A stretch of DNA of 64,000 bases. It comes from an uncultured Caproiciproducens sp. (GTDB taxonomy: Bacteria; Bacillota; Clostridia; Oscillospirales; Acutalibacteraceae). The notes beneath the pieces are model-generated. The model was not told the origin of the DNA, made no database searches, and saw nothing but the letters and a program-made list of their open reading frames with translations. The translations under genes were made by a program, and so were the position numbers. This document shows, piece after piece, positions 42,319-50,546 of this stretch; positions within the stretch are counted from its first letter, which is position 1, and each line of letters opens with the position of its first letter. The stretch spans positions 1,750,661 through 1,814,660 of the forward strand of contig NZ_OY761810.1 of the NCBI RefSeq assembly GCF_963664915.1. Reading direction: 5' to 3'.

Positions 42319-43995
42319 TCACATTTGAAGGGAATAAACCTCAAGCATTTCCTGAATGGAAGTTTTTCCCTCAATCACAATTCTTTTAATATTATCATCG
42401 AGAGTTATCATACCCTCTTTCATTGCTGTTTCTCTGATTTGATCCATACTTTTTCCGTTATTGATGCAGGATTTAATCGCGGGTGTAATCGGCATGATTT
42501 CATGAATTGCGGTTCGTCCCCTGTAGCCTCTGCCGCTGCAATAGCTGCACCCCTTTGCCCGGTACAGGGTCAGACCGGTTCCTTGCTCCAATCCCAGGAT
42601 CTCAAGTTCGGCCTCGTCCGCCCGGTATTCTTCCTTACAGTGGGGGCAGAGCGTGCGCACAAGGCGCTGTGCGATCACCCCCAGTACGGAGGAGGATACC
42701 ATGTAAGGCGCAACGCCCATGTCGATCAGACGGATGATGGAGCTCGGCGCGTCATAAGTGTGCAGCGTGGAGAGCACCAAATGACCGGTAATGGCCACGC
42801 TGCTTGCAATTTCAGCGGTTTCTGTATCGCGGATTTCACCGATCATGACCACGTCGGGGTCCTGCCTTAAAATGGAGCGCAGAACGGCGGCGAAGGTCAG
42901 GCCCGCCTTTGCGTTGACATCAACCTGCGTGATGTTGGGAATAATCATTTCCACGGGGTTCTCCACCGTGACAATGTTGATATCTTCGCGCATAATCTCT
43001 TTGAGCGCGGTGTAAAGCGTGGTGGATTTGCCGCTTCCGGTCGGGCCGGTCAGAAGAATGATGCCGTGATTATTTTTCAGCATCGCGTTGAATTTTTCAA
43101 GGTTCTCCGGCAAAAATCCGATTTGCTCCTTTACGAGCGAAAAGCTGAGCGCGGTGGTGATACGGATGACCACCTTTTCACCAAACACGCAGGGCAGGAT
43201 GGAGATTCTCATGTCAATATCCTTGCCACCGATTCTGTAATTGATGCGCCCGTCCTGCGGAGTCCGCTTCTCGGCGATATTCATGCCGCCGATAAATTTG
43301 ATGCGGGAAACCACTGAGGGAATCAGTTCCGCGCTTGTTTCCATGTAAAGGCTGAGATGACCGTCCACGCGAAAACGTATCCGCATGGATTTTTCCTCCG
43401 GCTCAATGTGGATGTCGCTCGCTTTTAACAGAACGGCCTGCTCGATCATGTTGTTAACAAAACGGGTAATCGGCTGATCCGCTCCGCCCTGCCCCTCATA
43501 CTGGTCAAGCGGGATTTCCGACTGAACGGAGGATAGTTCCCTTGCGGCGGCAAATGCTTTTTGCGTGGTGTACAGCTCGCGGATTTTGGTTTCCAGTTTT
43601 TCGTGCTCCGCAATTACGGGATTTACTTTTAACTTTGTATAAATGCCGATATCATTGATGCCGTTGTAATCCAGCGGGTCGGCTACCGCCACGGTAAGAA
43701 TGCTGCCCGTGCGGCTGATGGGAACAATTAGATTGGAGCGCGCCAGATCCTCGGGTACCAGGGACGAAAGGGAGGGGTCCACGCTGACGGATGATAAATC
43801 CAGATAGGGAATGGAAAGCTGTTTCTCAAGCGAACGGATAATCTGCATTTCCGTCAGAAAGCGGTTATCAATTAAAATTTTTCCCAGACGCACATTGGTG
43901 CCTTTTTGATGCTCCAGTGCCTGCTGGAGCCGGTCTTCTGTGAGTACTCCGGAATTTATTAAAATCTGCCCGAGTTTCAAATTCGTAATTTTCAT
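42319..43995 (-). CDS. pilB: type IV pilus assembly ATPase PilB/GspE
   Basis: A 558-residue ATPase that powers pilus growth. An N-terminal MshEN-like region (1-150, KLGQILINSGVLTEDRLQQAL, which can bind cyclic di-GMP in some homologues) is followed by the ATPase: Walker A GPTGSGKSTT, VENPVEM, Walker B VMIGEIRDTET, and SVAITGHLVLSTLH. The tetra-cysteine zinc site is CPHC and CSYCSG. RBS AAAGGAG precedes the ATG. Its end lies just before pilT. Confidence 0.94.
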   Translation of the reverse strand: MKITNLKLGQILINSGVLTEDRLQQALEHQKGTNVRLGKILIDNRFLTEMQIIRSLEKQLSIPYLDLSSVSVDPSLSSLVPEDLARSNLIVPISRTGSILTVAVADPLDYNGINDIGIYTKLKVNPVIAEHEKLETKIRELYTTQKAFAAARELSSVQSEIPLDQYEGQGGADQPITRFVNNMIEQAVLLKASDIHIEPEEKSMRIRFRVDGHLSLYMETSAELIPSVVSRIKFIGGMNIAEKRTPQDGRINYRIGGKDIDMRISILPCVFGEKVVIRITTALSFSLVKEQIGFLPENLEKFNAMLKNNHGIILLTGPTGSGKSTTLYTALKEIMREDINIVTVENPVEMIIPNITQVDVNAKAGLTFAAVLRSILRQDPDVVMIGEIRDTETAEIASSVAITGHLVLSTLHTYDAPSSIIRLIDMGVAPYMVSSSVLGVIAQRLVRTLCPHCKEEYRADEAELEILGLEQGTGLTLYRAKGCSYCSGRGYRGRTAIHEIMPITPAIKSCINNGKSMDQIRETAMKEGMITLDDNIKRIVIEGKTSIQEMLEVYSLQM

Positions 43996-44006
43996 GATAA
44001 ACTCCT

Positions 44007-44783
44007 TTAAACGTTCAGCAAAGACATGTACCAGGCTGCGAAAGAATCAATCTGGCTGTGAAAGGCCAAAAACAAAAGCAGGCTGAGACATAAATACGGC
44101 CCGAGCGCGAGATAGAGATCCCGGGTTATCCGCTTGTGCAGCATCAGATAGATAATATAGAAAAGCGCAAGGAAAATGGTCATAAAAAATACAGCGAAAA
44201 TATGGGGGAAACCGGTCAAAAGTCCCGCGGCTGCAAAGAGCTTCACATCGCCGAATCCCATTGCCTCTTTTTTATACACCAGTCTGCCGGCGACGGCGAA
44301 CAGAAGTATCAGGCCAAAACCGGCCGCCGCGCCGTACAGGGGAGACAGCCATGCGGAATTGAAAAGATGAGTTCCGCTCAGCAGGTCGTAACCGGCAATG
44401 ACTGCGAATATCAGAAGAAGAATCAATGTAAACTGATCCGGAATAATAAAGTATTTGGTATCGGCCGCTCCAATCATCACGAGAATGACCGCCGCCCCAC
44501 AGCAGGCAATCAAGAAAAACACACTGCCTCTATACTGATAATACATCCCGATGAACGACAATGACAGGATCACCGCCATCATTATGCCGTGAGGCCGGAA
44601 AAAAAGCCTTTTGCGATACAAATCTTCACCCGGCTGTTCGTCGTAGTCACAGAACCATTTTGCGGGCAGTGCGTTAAACAGTACAACACAAAGTTTTGCA
44701 AGTACGGTTGCGGCAAAAACACAGAAAAAACAGATGACAGCATCATAAACGTGTGCGACGGCTGCAGGACTCAGCGGATTCAT
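44007..44783 (-). CDS. pilD: prepilin peptidase (A24 family)
   Basis: A 258-residue membrane protease that removes the leader of prepilins. The two catalytic Asp are in GAADTKYFIIPD and MGFGDVKL. About seven to eight hydrophobic segments. The N-terminal loop with KWFCDYDEQ has only one Cys; the zinc-binding CxxC pairs of bifunctional PilD enzymes are missing, so N-methylation by this protein is uncertain. Its start overlaps the pilO stop by 4 bases (ATGA), so translation is coupled. Confidence 0.88.
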   Translation of the reverse strand: MNPLSPAAVAHVYDAVICFFCVFAATVLAKLCVVLFNALPAKWFCDYDEQPGEDLYRKRLFFRPHGIMMAVILSLSFIGMYYQYRGSVFFLIACCGAAVILVMIGAADTKYFIIPDQFTLILLLIFAVIAGYDLLSGTHLFNSAWLSPLYGAAAGFGLILLFAVAGRLVYKKEAMGFGDVKLFAAAGLLTGFPHIFAVFFMTIFLALFYIIYLMLHKRITRDLYLALGPYLCLSLLLFLAFHSQIDSFAAWYMSLLNV

Positions 44784-45349
44784 TGTTCAGCACCTTCAGA
44801 GAGATAATACAGCGTCATTGTAAGTATGGCGCTGATTCCCCCCGAACCGTTGGATTCCGGCGCAGTACTTACATGAGTGATGCAGTAAACCCCTTCTGAC
44901 TGATTTTCAAAATAGCCGGTCAGTTTGGGAAGCTGTGCCGGAGTGCATATGACGTTCAGTTCAACCGAAACAGTTTGAAGCAGTTTTCCGTTTGAAGCGG
45001 TTTTTCCTTTTTCAGCCTGCTCCTTGCCCATGCTGACGCTTTGCATGGTGACTCCGGATGAACCGACAATTTTGCCAATGTCCTCGGCAACGTTTTTTCC
45101 TGTCAGCGCCGTGCCGTTTTGTTCCGTTTTGAGTTCCGTTTTCAGCTTATTTATTTTCTGCTGCAGATCGTCAATTTGAGCCGTCTGGAGTTCATATGAC
45201 TGTGTTTGCCGCGTATCGGCGTTATGTTCGCTGCTTAATGCGGAGACCTTTTGGTTTAAAGGTAAAAATATATAATTGACATAAAGAAGCAGCACAAGGG
45301 TAAAACCGAACAAATAAAGCAAAACACCCGATACCTTTACACTTTTCAT
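44780..45349 (-). CDS. pilO: PilO-like pilus alignment protein
   Basis: A 189-residue protein with one N-terminal membrane segment (about 9-28), a coiled coil (about 45-75), and a C-terminal alpha/beta domain ending in AILTMTLYYLSEG. This is the build of PilO, which pairs with PilN to link the motor platform to the envelope. It overlaps both neighbours by 4 bases. The likeness is by build and position more than by sequence motif. Confidence 0.75.
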   Translation of the reverse strand: MKSVKVSGVLLYLFGFTLVLLLYVNYIFLPLNQKVSALSSEHNADTRQTQSYELQTAQIDDLQQKINKLKTELKTEQNGTALTGKNVAEDIGKIVGSSGVTMQSVSMGKEQAEKGKTASNGKLLQTVSVELNVICTPAQLPKLTGYFENQSEGVYCITHVSTAPESNGSGGISAILTMTLYYLSEGAEQ

Positions 45350-46953
45350 TTGCTGACACCGCCCTTACTATCCGATGTAAGAGGGGTAAAGCCCCTTACC
45401 TTTAAGGCCACGCTGCATGAACATAGGCCGCTGTTGTCGGCTTCGACACTGAATGGGATAGCGACCAGAAAGTAGCTGCTTGATTCAATTGTGTGCTTTA
45501 TCGTTAAATAATTGTTATAATTTGCAGTCTCAAATGTGAGGGCGATCGTACCCGCTGTATTGTCAAGGTCACAGGTGTTGACCAGCTTTGCTTTCGAGAA
45601 AACTTGACTGATCAGCTGCTGAACGATTTCAGTGGAATTGCTTTTGCCGGAGGGAAGAAGCTTTTGGTCATTTTTTAATTTTGAAAGCTGCTGAGTCAAT
45701 TCGTTTTGCTCCTGCAAAAGGTTTTTGACCTCGGTGAATTTAGCGTCATTCAAAGCAATTTTGTCCTGCTTTTGCTGTGTGAGGGCGGACTGGTACACAA
45801 TTGGTTCAAGGGCCATCACACACAGGGCAAGCAATGTAACAATTGAAAGGACGGCAACGTTTGCCGCATGGGTGTCCGATATGGATTTTACAAAAAGTAA
45901 AAAATCAATATCCTCTGATTTTTTGGCGGCTAAAAGCCCGGCTGCGGTAAAAAAAGCAGATGGAAGGTAACCGGCTCGTTTCGCCGCCGCATTGATTGCT
46001 GGGAGAGCTGCCGAACAGGTGCCTATATTTTCAATGGGGATATCCAGCCCGAGATTTTCACAGAATTCATTGAATTTTGGCACGATAGACAGGCCGCCGC
46101 ATAAGACCAGCCGGTTCAGCTCCAACCGTTCACTTGAAAGAACCATCCGAATATTTCGCACAGCTTCGCTGACACAGGCATCCAGCAAATCAGAGATTTG
46201 CTTTTCCGCTTGCTGGTCGTTTTCAATGTTAAAGCCGTAGGCGGTCACCATTCGCACCGCGTCGGGGAAAGACACCGAACGGTTTTTCATGATAATCTCT
46301 ATAATATCGTCAAAGACTGTTTCGAAAGTTCTTTGGAATACCGGCAATCCATTTTGGAAAAGAATAAGACGCGTCTTTTCATAATCGAAATCAAGCAGCG
46401 CAACCGTTTGGTTTTTGGAATTCGGAATCGACTTGCCCGCGTATAAAAGCCCGCTGATGGGGGGGACGATCTTTATTACATGAAGGCCGTATTTTAAAAA
46501 ACTTTTTCTGATTTCCGTGATCAGTTTGGCTTTCATTGCAAAAAGAGAGCTTGTCAGCTTGCCCGTGACCGGGTTTGGCCGGTTGTATTCGTAATTCTGT
46601 ATCATAAAATCGCTGACATTGTCTTGAAGCACCGTTTCGGCTTCCAGCTTTGCCAAAGCGAGCAGTTCTTTCTTTTTGCAGGGCAGATGCTGATATTCCT
46701 TACTGATAACATTATCATCTTCAAGGCAGAAAACAATTTTATTGGTTCCCATCCTTGCTGTATTTGCACACTCGTGTACATATTTTGCAAAAGCGGGAAT
46801 ATCACTGCATTCCCGGCCGTCGCGCATACTTGCGGGAAGTTCAAAGCATTGCGGCAGGCCGAATACGGGTTTGCGCGTAAATTTTACCCAGGTAAGATAA
46901 AGCGCGTTTCGGGTTGTTTGCAGCAGAATAACATTCAAAGCAGCTGACACCAC
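45346..46953 (-). CDS. pilM: PilM-PilN fusion protein
   Basis: A 535-residue protein in two parts. Residues 1 to about 345 are an actin-like PilM ATPase (VALLDFDYEKTRLILF and LVLCGGLSIVPKF are phosphate-binding strands of the fold). A membrane segment follows at about 365-385, then a coiled coil and an alpha/beta domain as in PilN. In most species PilM and PilN are separate, with PilN's short N-terminal tail tying into PilM; here they are one chain. The start is a GTG at 46953 with a weak ribosome binding site, so the first residues are uncertain. It heads the leftward pilus operon. Confidence 0.82.
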   Translation of the reverse strand: MVSAALNVILLQTTRNALYLTWVKFTRKPVFGLPQCFELPASMRDGRECSDIPAFAKYVHECANTARMGTNKIVFCLEDDNVISKEYQHLPCKKKELLALAKLEAETVLQDNVSDFMIQNYEYNRPNPVTGKLTSSLFAMKAKLITEIRKSFLKYGLHVIKIVPPISGLLYAGKSIPNSKNQTVALLDFDYEKTRLILFQNGLPVFQRTFETVFDDIIEIIMKNRSVSFPDAVRMVTAYGFNIENDQQAEKQISDLLDACVSEAVRNIRMVLSSERLELNRLVLCGGLSIVPKFNEFCENLGLDIPIENIGTCSAALPAINAAAKRAGYLPSAFFTAAGLLAAKKSEDIDFLLFVKSISDTHAANVAVLSIVTLLALCVMALEPIVYQSALTQQKQDKIALNDAKFTEVKNLLQEQNELTQQLSKLKNDQKLLPSGKSNSTEIVQQLISQVFSKAKLVNTCDLDNTAGTIALTFETANYNNYLTIKHTIESSSYFLVAIPFSVEADNSGLCSCSVALKVRGFTPLTSDSKGGVSK

Positions 46954-46984
46954 ACTTTTCTTATTTCAATCATAATACATCAGT

Positions 46985-47013
46985 ATTATACAATATTTTA
47001 CTTTTTGCGACAA
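46985..47013 (-). promoter_or_regulatory. promoter of the leftward pilus operon
   Basis: On the minus strand TTGTCG (47013-47008), 17 bases, TATAAT (46990-46985). Confidence 0.65.
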
Positions 47014-47035
47014 TAGGCTTTCTTGTCCTTTAAGG

Positions 47036-47064
47036 CAAAACAAGCCCCGGTTTCCCGGGGCTTG
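47036..47064 (-). terminator. terminator of the major pilin gene
   Basis: CAAGCCCCGG and CCGGGGCTTG with a 4-base loop, then TTTTG on the minus strand. Confidence 0.88.
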
Positions 47065-47087
47065 CAGATAGAATATTCAATAATCGC

Positions 47088-47495
47088 TTAGTGAGTAATA
47101 ACCGCACTTAATTTAGTATCATTTTTTAAATCAGTACCGGAAGTATGACCTGATTCACAGAATACTTCGTCGTTTTCAAATTTCCAGGTTGCTCCAGATT
47201 TACCCTTCTCTGAAAAATCAATCCCGGTGATACCATATGTTGCAAGTACTGTCTTGACATTGCTATCAGTAGTAATTCCGGATTTTGTTTTTGCCTCGAT
47301 TTCTGCATCTGCTGTTTTTAGGGCCAATTCAACAGTCTGTGCGTTTGCCAAATCGACGTTTTTGTTCGCGGTTGAAATAACATTGCTTACGGTCGGAATG
47401 GCGATGGCAGCTAAAATGGCAAGGATGGCGATGACGATGACGAGTTCAACAAGAGTGAACCCTTTTTTATTTGTTTTTCTCAAGGTGTTTACCAT
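47088..47495 (-). CDS. pilA: major type IV pilin
   Basis: A 135-residue prepilin. The leader MVNTLRKTNKKG is cut before FTLVELVIVIAILAILAAIA, with the invariant Glu at position 5 of the mature form; the rest of the first helix is hydrophobic and the C-terminal part is a small globular domain with one Cys. RBS AGGTAGGA precedes the ATG at 47495; the frame is open further but without a site. Its own consensus promoter and terminator fit a highly made subunit. Confidence 0.9.
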   Translation of the reverse strand: MVNTLRKTNKKGFTLVELVIVIAILAILAAIAIPTVSNVISTANKNVDLANAQTVELALKTADAEIEAKTKSGITTDSNVKTVLATYGITGIDFSEKGKSGATWKFENDEVFCESGHTSGTDLKNDTKLSAVITH

Positions 47496-47570
47496 GGCTG
47501 TCCTACCTCTTCTTGTTATAATTTTGATGAAAAATAAGCGCCGCATTAATATTTTTGTACTTCTGTTTTG

Positions 47571-47599
47571 ATTATAGGGCGAATTATCTTATCTGTCAA
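47571..47599 (-). promoter_or_regulatory. consensus sigma-A promoter of pilA
   Basis: On the minus strand TTGACA (47599-47594), 17 bases, TATAAT (47576-47571), both perfect. The leader is about 70 bases. No cyclic di-GMP riboswitch is evident in it. Confidence 0.85.
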
Positions 47600-47683
47600 T
47601 AAGCTTCATATAGTTACAAATAAATGTTTTTTTCGAAACTAATTTATTTCTAAAATACCTTGATTCGCCACGGTTTAAAATCC

Positions 47684-47712
47684 TTGCGCTATTTCTATAA
47701 TGAAGCTATAAT
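47684..47712 (+). promoter_or_regulatory. promoter of the minor pilin operon
   Basis: TTGCGC, 17 bases, TATAAT, shortly before the PilX-like gene. Confidence 0.55.
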
Positions 47713-47744
47713 CAAGATAATCCTTTAAAGTGAGGTGCGAACAG

Positions 47745-49439
47745 ATGAAAACAGCCTCCAGACGGGGCGCTGCCCTTGCGTATGTCATTGTAGTTTCAGC
47801 GGTGCTGATGATATTGGCGGCTGCTTTGATTTTTAGCGCCAAATTCAATCTGGATTTCTCAAAAAACGGCCTTGAGGGCCGTCAGGCCTACCTCGACGCA
47901 AAATCGGCTATCGAGTACGGCAGGTCATATGTATTAAAAAATCCAGACACCGGCGACTTCACCATTGTGAAAAATACCGGTGATCTGGGGTTTGCCATCG
48001 GCCATTCCGGCGATGCCGGCGAGGTAGCGAGTTACAACAGCGCCAAAAAGCTGATTAGCGCGAGCGCAAAGTACCTGTCCTCCGACCGCGTCAGAAAACT
48101 GGGCTATCAGTTTACGACGGAGGAGAGTGGAGAAGACGAGAGCTCCAACTTACATGATTTTCTTATTGCAAGCAACGGATATGGAACAAACGAGATTTTT
48201 AATACTTATACACAAACTTTTTCCAAAGACGCCACGTCTATCTATCCGGTGGTTTCCCATCTTTTTAGAATGACCACAGACACCAATAAATTAACTGCTC
48301 CGCAAATTTATTTTTTAGGCAAGAGCAACGGAGATTCAGTGATCATTTACGATTCTGATGTATTAACACTAAAATCTGATTTCATCTATATAGATGGAGG
48401 AATCAATTCATTTGAAAACTGGCTGCATGTTTATCAGCCCTTTTATTTGCAAACTTATTCTGGCTCTGGCAATACCAAAGGAGTCATTTTCTTTGGAAAG
48501 GATGTTATAAAAGATGGCAGGACAATTGCAAAAGGGGGGGGATATTATTATTTTAGAAACAATGTCAATCTTTATAATCTGGCTTCAGGTGACTTAGAAG
48601 AAGTTGAAGAAAGCAAGCTTCCTGCGTATGTGAATCAGGAAAAGGTCGATTTTATCGTAAACAACAGCGATGACCTGATAACCGGAGACAGTTGGAATCC
48701 TAACCAGGGTACAAATTGGAGCGGTCAAGGGATTATCAGCGGAACCTTGACCAATCAGTATGGTGGTAATGGCTATGTGCCGCCCTATGTCACTTATAAA
48801 AAACAAATAGAACAATACACAAATATCCAATCAGGAAAGCTGTGTCGTGTAAACTATGATTCCAATCATCATAACGAGGATGCACAAATTGTGTACTGGT
48901 ATTTAAATGATGTTAGTGGTTGGGGAAACGCACTTCTAGGAAACAACAATCCATCAAGCGATAATATTTTTACAAACGTTTCTAATGTTTATTATGCTAA
49001 AGAAATCAATCTTCATTATGTCAATGCCAGTACGGATTTTAAAATTTCGGGAAATAAGACAGTTGTGTTTAAAGCGGATAAAATTATGCTCAGTACGGAG
49101 TATAATGATGCCGAAATTGGAAGTGGAGACAGCCGGCCAAAAATTACGCATAGCGGCAGTACGGCTAAATTTATTCTGGAAGCTCAAAATGCGGATGATT
49201 CTGTTCAGCTGTATGTTCCGAATCCCATTCAAGTTCAATATAAAGACAGTAATGAGATAATGCGCAAATACCAAATAAAATCCGGTCAATATGAAGTAAC
49301 GCAACTGAACCTGTTCAGCGATGAGGCAAAAGAATTTTTTAACAATACTGAGCCAGAAGATGGCTCGTCCGGCGGCACAGGCGGCTCCGGCAATAGCGGA
49401 ACGGAAATCACCGGAGGTGTTTATACCGATGGACAATAA
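47745..49439 (+). CDS. PilX-like pilus-associated protein
   Basis: A 564-residue protein. The N-terminus (KTASRRGAALAYVIVVSAVLM) has a short basic leader and a pilin-like hydrophobic helix but no G-FTLxE cleavage site; this is the form of PilX/GspK-like minor components. A large beta-rich domain follows, ending in a Gly/Ser-rich tail (GSSGGTGGSGNSG). Start at 47745 behind GAGGTG. A run of eight G lies in the coding part (48534-48541). The next gene overlaps its end by 11 bases. It may form the pilus tip or an adhesin (inference). Confidence 0.7.
   Translation: MKTASRRGAALAYVIVVSAVLMILAAALIFSAKFNLDFSKNGLEGRQAYLDAKSAIEYGRSYVLKNPDTGDFTIVKNTGDLGFAIGHSGDAGEVASYNSAKKLISASAKYLSSDRVRKLGYQFTTEESGEDESSNLHDFLIASNGYGTNEIFNTYTQTFSKDATSIYPVVSHLFRMTTDTNKLTAPQIYFLGKSNGDSVIIYDSDVLTLKSDFIYIDGGINSFENWLHVYQPFYLQTYSGSGNTKGVIFFGKDVIKDGRTIAKGGGYYYFRNNVNLYNLASGDLEEVEESKLPAYVNQEKVDFIVNNSDDLITGDSWNPNQGTNWSGQGIISGTLTNQYGGNGYVPPYVTYKKQIEQYTNIQSGKLCRVNYDSNHHNEDAQIVYWYLNDVSGWGNALLGNNNPSSDNIFTNVSNVYYAKEINLHYVNASTDFKISGNKTVVFKADKIMLSTEYNDAEIGSGDSRPKITHSGSTAKFILEAQNADDSVQLYVPNPIQVQYKDSNEIMRKYQIKSGQYEVTQLNLFSDEAKEFFNNTEPEDGSSGGTGGSGNSGTEITGGVYTDGQ
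48534..48541 (+). repeat. poly-G tract (8 bases) inside the PilX-like gene
   Basis: Eight G in a row encode the Gly-Gly-Gly after IAK. Such tracts slip in replication and can switch a surface gene on and off. Confidence 0.9.
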
Positions 49440-49869
49440 GTTTTTTGTAAAAATGAGAAGCAAAAAGGGAACAACCATGGTTGAGGTTCTTGCGGCAGTG
49501 CTGATCCTCGCGCTTGTTGTGACAGCGGTTCTGACGACCATCGGGTTTTCTCAGCGGATGATTCTTTCAAACAGCAGTGAAACCGCCGCGGCCGCACAGG
49601 CGCAGGGAATTGCGGATGCGCTCATTACAAAGCTGCAGGAATCAGGCGAAGCTACAGTGAAGAACGAGACCGTGCTCGGGGCGGGCTTTGCAGCGGAAGA
49701 AGATTTCCCCGATGCATCAAAGGATAAGCAGTTTACCTTTGCCCATGTAGAGGATGATAAAGGCATTGCGGGTTATAAAATTAAAACCGCAGTCTATTTT
49801 ACAGACGGCAGCGGGAGAAAATGCGTGCAGATGACGGCATTCGCAGCAGAGGACGGTGGCACGCCATGA
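49429..49869 (+). CDS. minor prepilin
   Basis: A 146-residue protein with a prepilin leader: basic residues (KMRSKKG), then TTMVEVLAAVLILALVV, with the Glu at mature position 5. This is a PilV/GspI-like minor pilin. The ATG at 49429 follows GGAGGTG and overlaps the end of the PilX-like gene. It ends in a 4-base overlap with the next prepilin gene. Confidence 0.82.
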   Translation: MDNKFFVKMRSKKGTTMVEVLAAVLILALVVTAVLTTIGFSQRMILSNSSETAAAAQAQGIADALITKLQESGEATVKNETVLGAGFAAEEDFPDASKDKQFTFAHVEDDKGIAGYKIKTAVYFTDGSGRKCVQMTAFAAEDGGTP

Positions 49870-50396
49870 TAAAAGCGCACAGCAGAAAAGGCATGACGCT
49901 GGTGGAACTGATTATCGCGGTTGCCTTCACGGCAATCGTCATTGCCGCCGCGTGCGCGGTGCTGTTTTTGGGAGGAAACTTTTTTAAAAGCGGTACGGCC
50001 AGTGCTGTAAACCAGCAGAAGGCGGCTCTTGCGGAAAGCTATATTCAGCGGTACGCATCAACGGCATTCCGGCTTTCACCGACAAAAAGCGCGGATACAA
50101 ACGGTATCGTTTTCACGCTCTCGGATCATGTGCTGCATGTCAATAAACAGACGGTTGAAAAAGGCACGGCTGCTGAGCAGACCGTTGCCGCCGTGGACGG
50201 AATCGGGCAGGTGCAGCTTCAGGCTGACGGGAACATCCTTTCGTATAAAATCTTTTCGCAGGACGGAACCTATACGCTGTCTGGCTCAGCGGTACTGAAC
50301 AATTATAAAAGTGGCAATAGCGATGCGGATGATTTAACAGCTGATTCGAACAACTGTCTTTTTATGGAACTTACCGCGCCGAGCGAGGATCCCTGA
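49866..50396 (+). CDS. minor prepilin
   Basis: A 176-residue protein with leader SRKG cut before MTLVELIIAVAFTAIVIAA, Glu at mature position 5, as in PilW/GspJ-like minor pilins. Its ATG overlaps the stop of the gene before (ATGA), so the two are made together. It is probably the last gene of the rightward pilin operon; 150 bases separate it from the next gene. Confidence 0.82.
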   Translation: MIKAHSRKGMTLVELIIAVAFTAIVIAAACAVLFLGGNFFKSGTASAVNQQKAALAESYIQRYASTAFRLSPTKSADTNGIVFTLSDHVLHVNKQTVEKGTAAEQTVAAVDGIGQVQLQADGNILSYKIFSQDGTYTLSGSAVLNNYKSGNSDADDLTADSNNCLFMELTAPSEDP

Positions 50397-50462
50397 CAAA
50401 TTTCTCGATTTTCATAATTTAAATAAAATAAGTGGTTTCTATTTCCCTAACGGATTCAAATA

Positions 50463-50471
50463 TGTTATAAT
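50463..50471 (+). promoter_or_regulatory. extended -10 promoter candidate
   Basis: TGTTATAAT fits the extended -10 form TGnTATAAT; no good -35 is seen. It would drive the HTH-like gene. Confidence 0.5.
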
Positions 50472-50546
50472 ATGGTAAATAATGCCAAAATAGATGAGAA
50501 TCAGAGCAAAATTTAGCGCCTTCATCGTATGTTGGGAGCAGACAAT

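Noticed and set aside
47500-47742. Cyclic di-GMP riboswitch between the pilin gene and the PilX-like gene
   Set aside because: The leaders are short and AT-rich, without the conserved aptamer strings.
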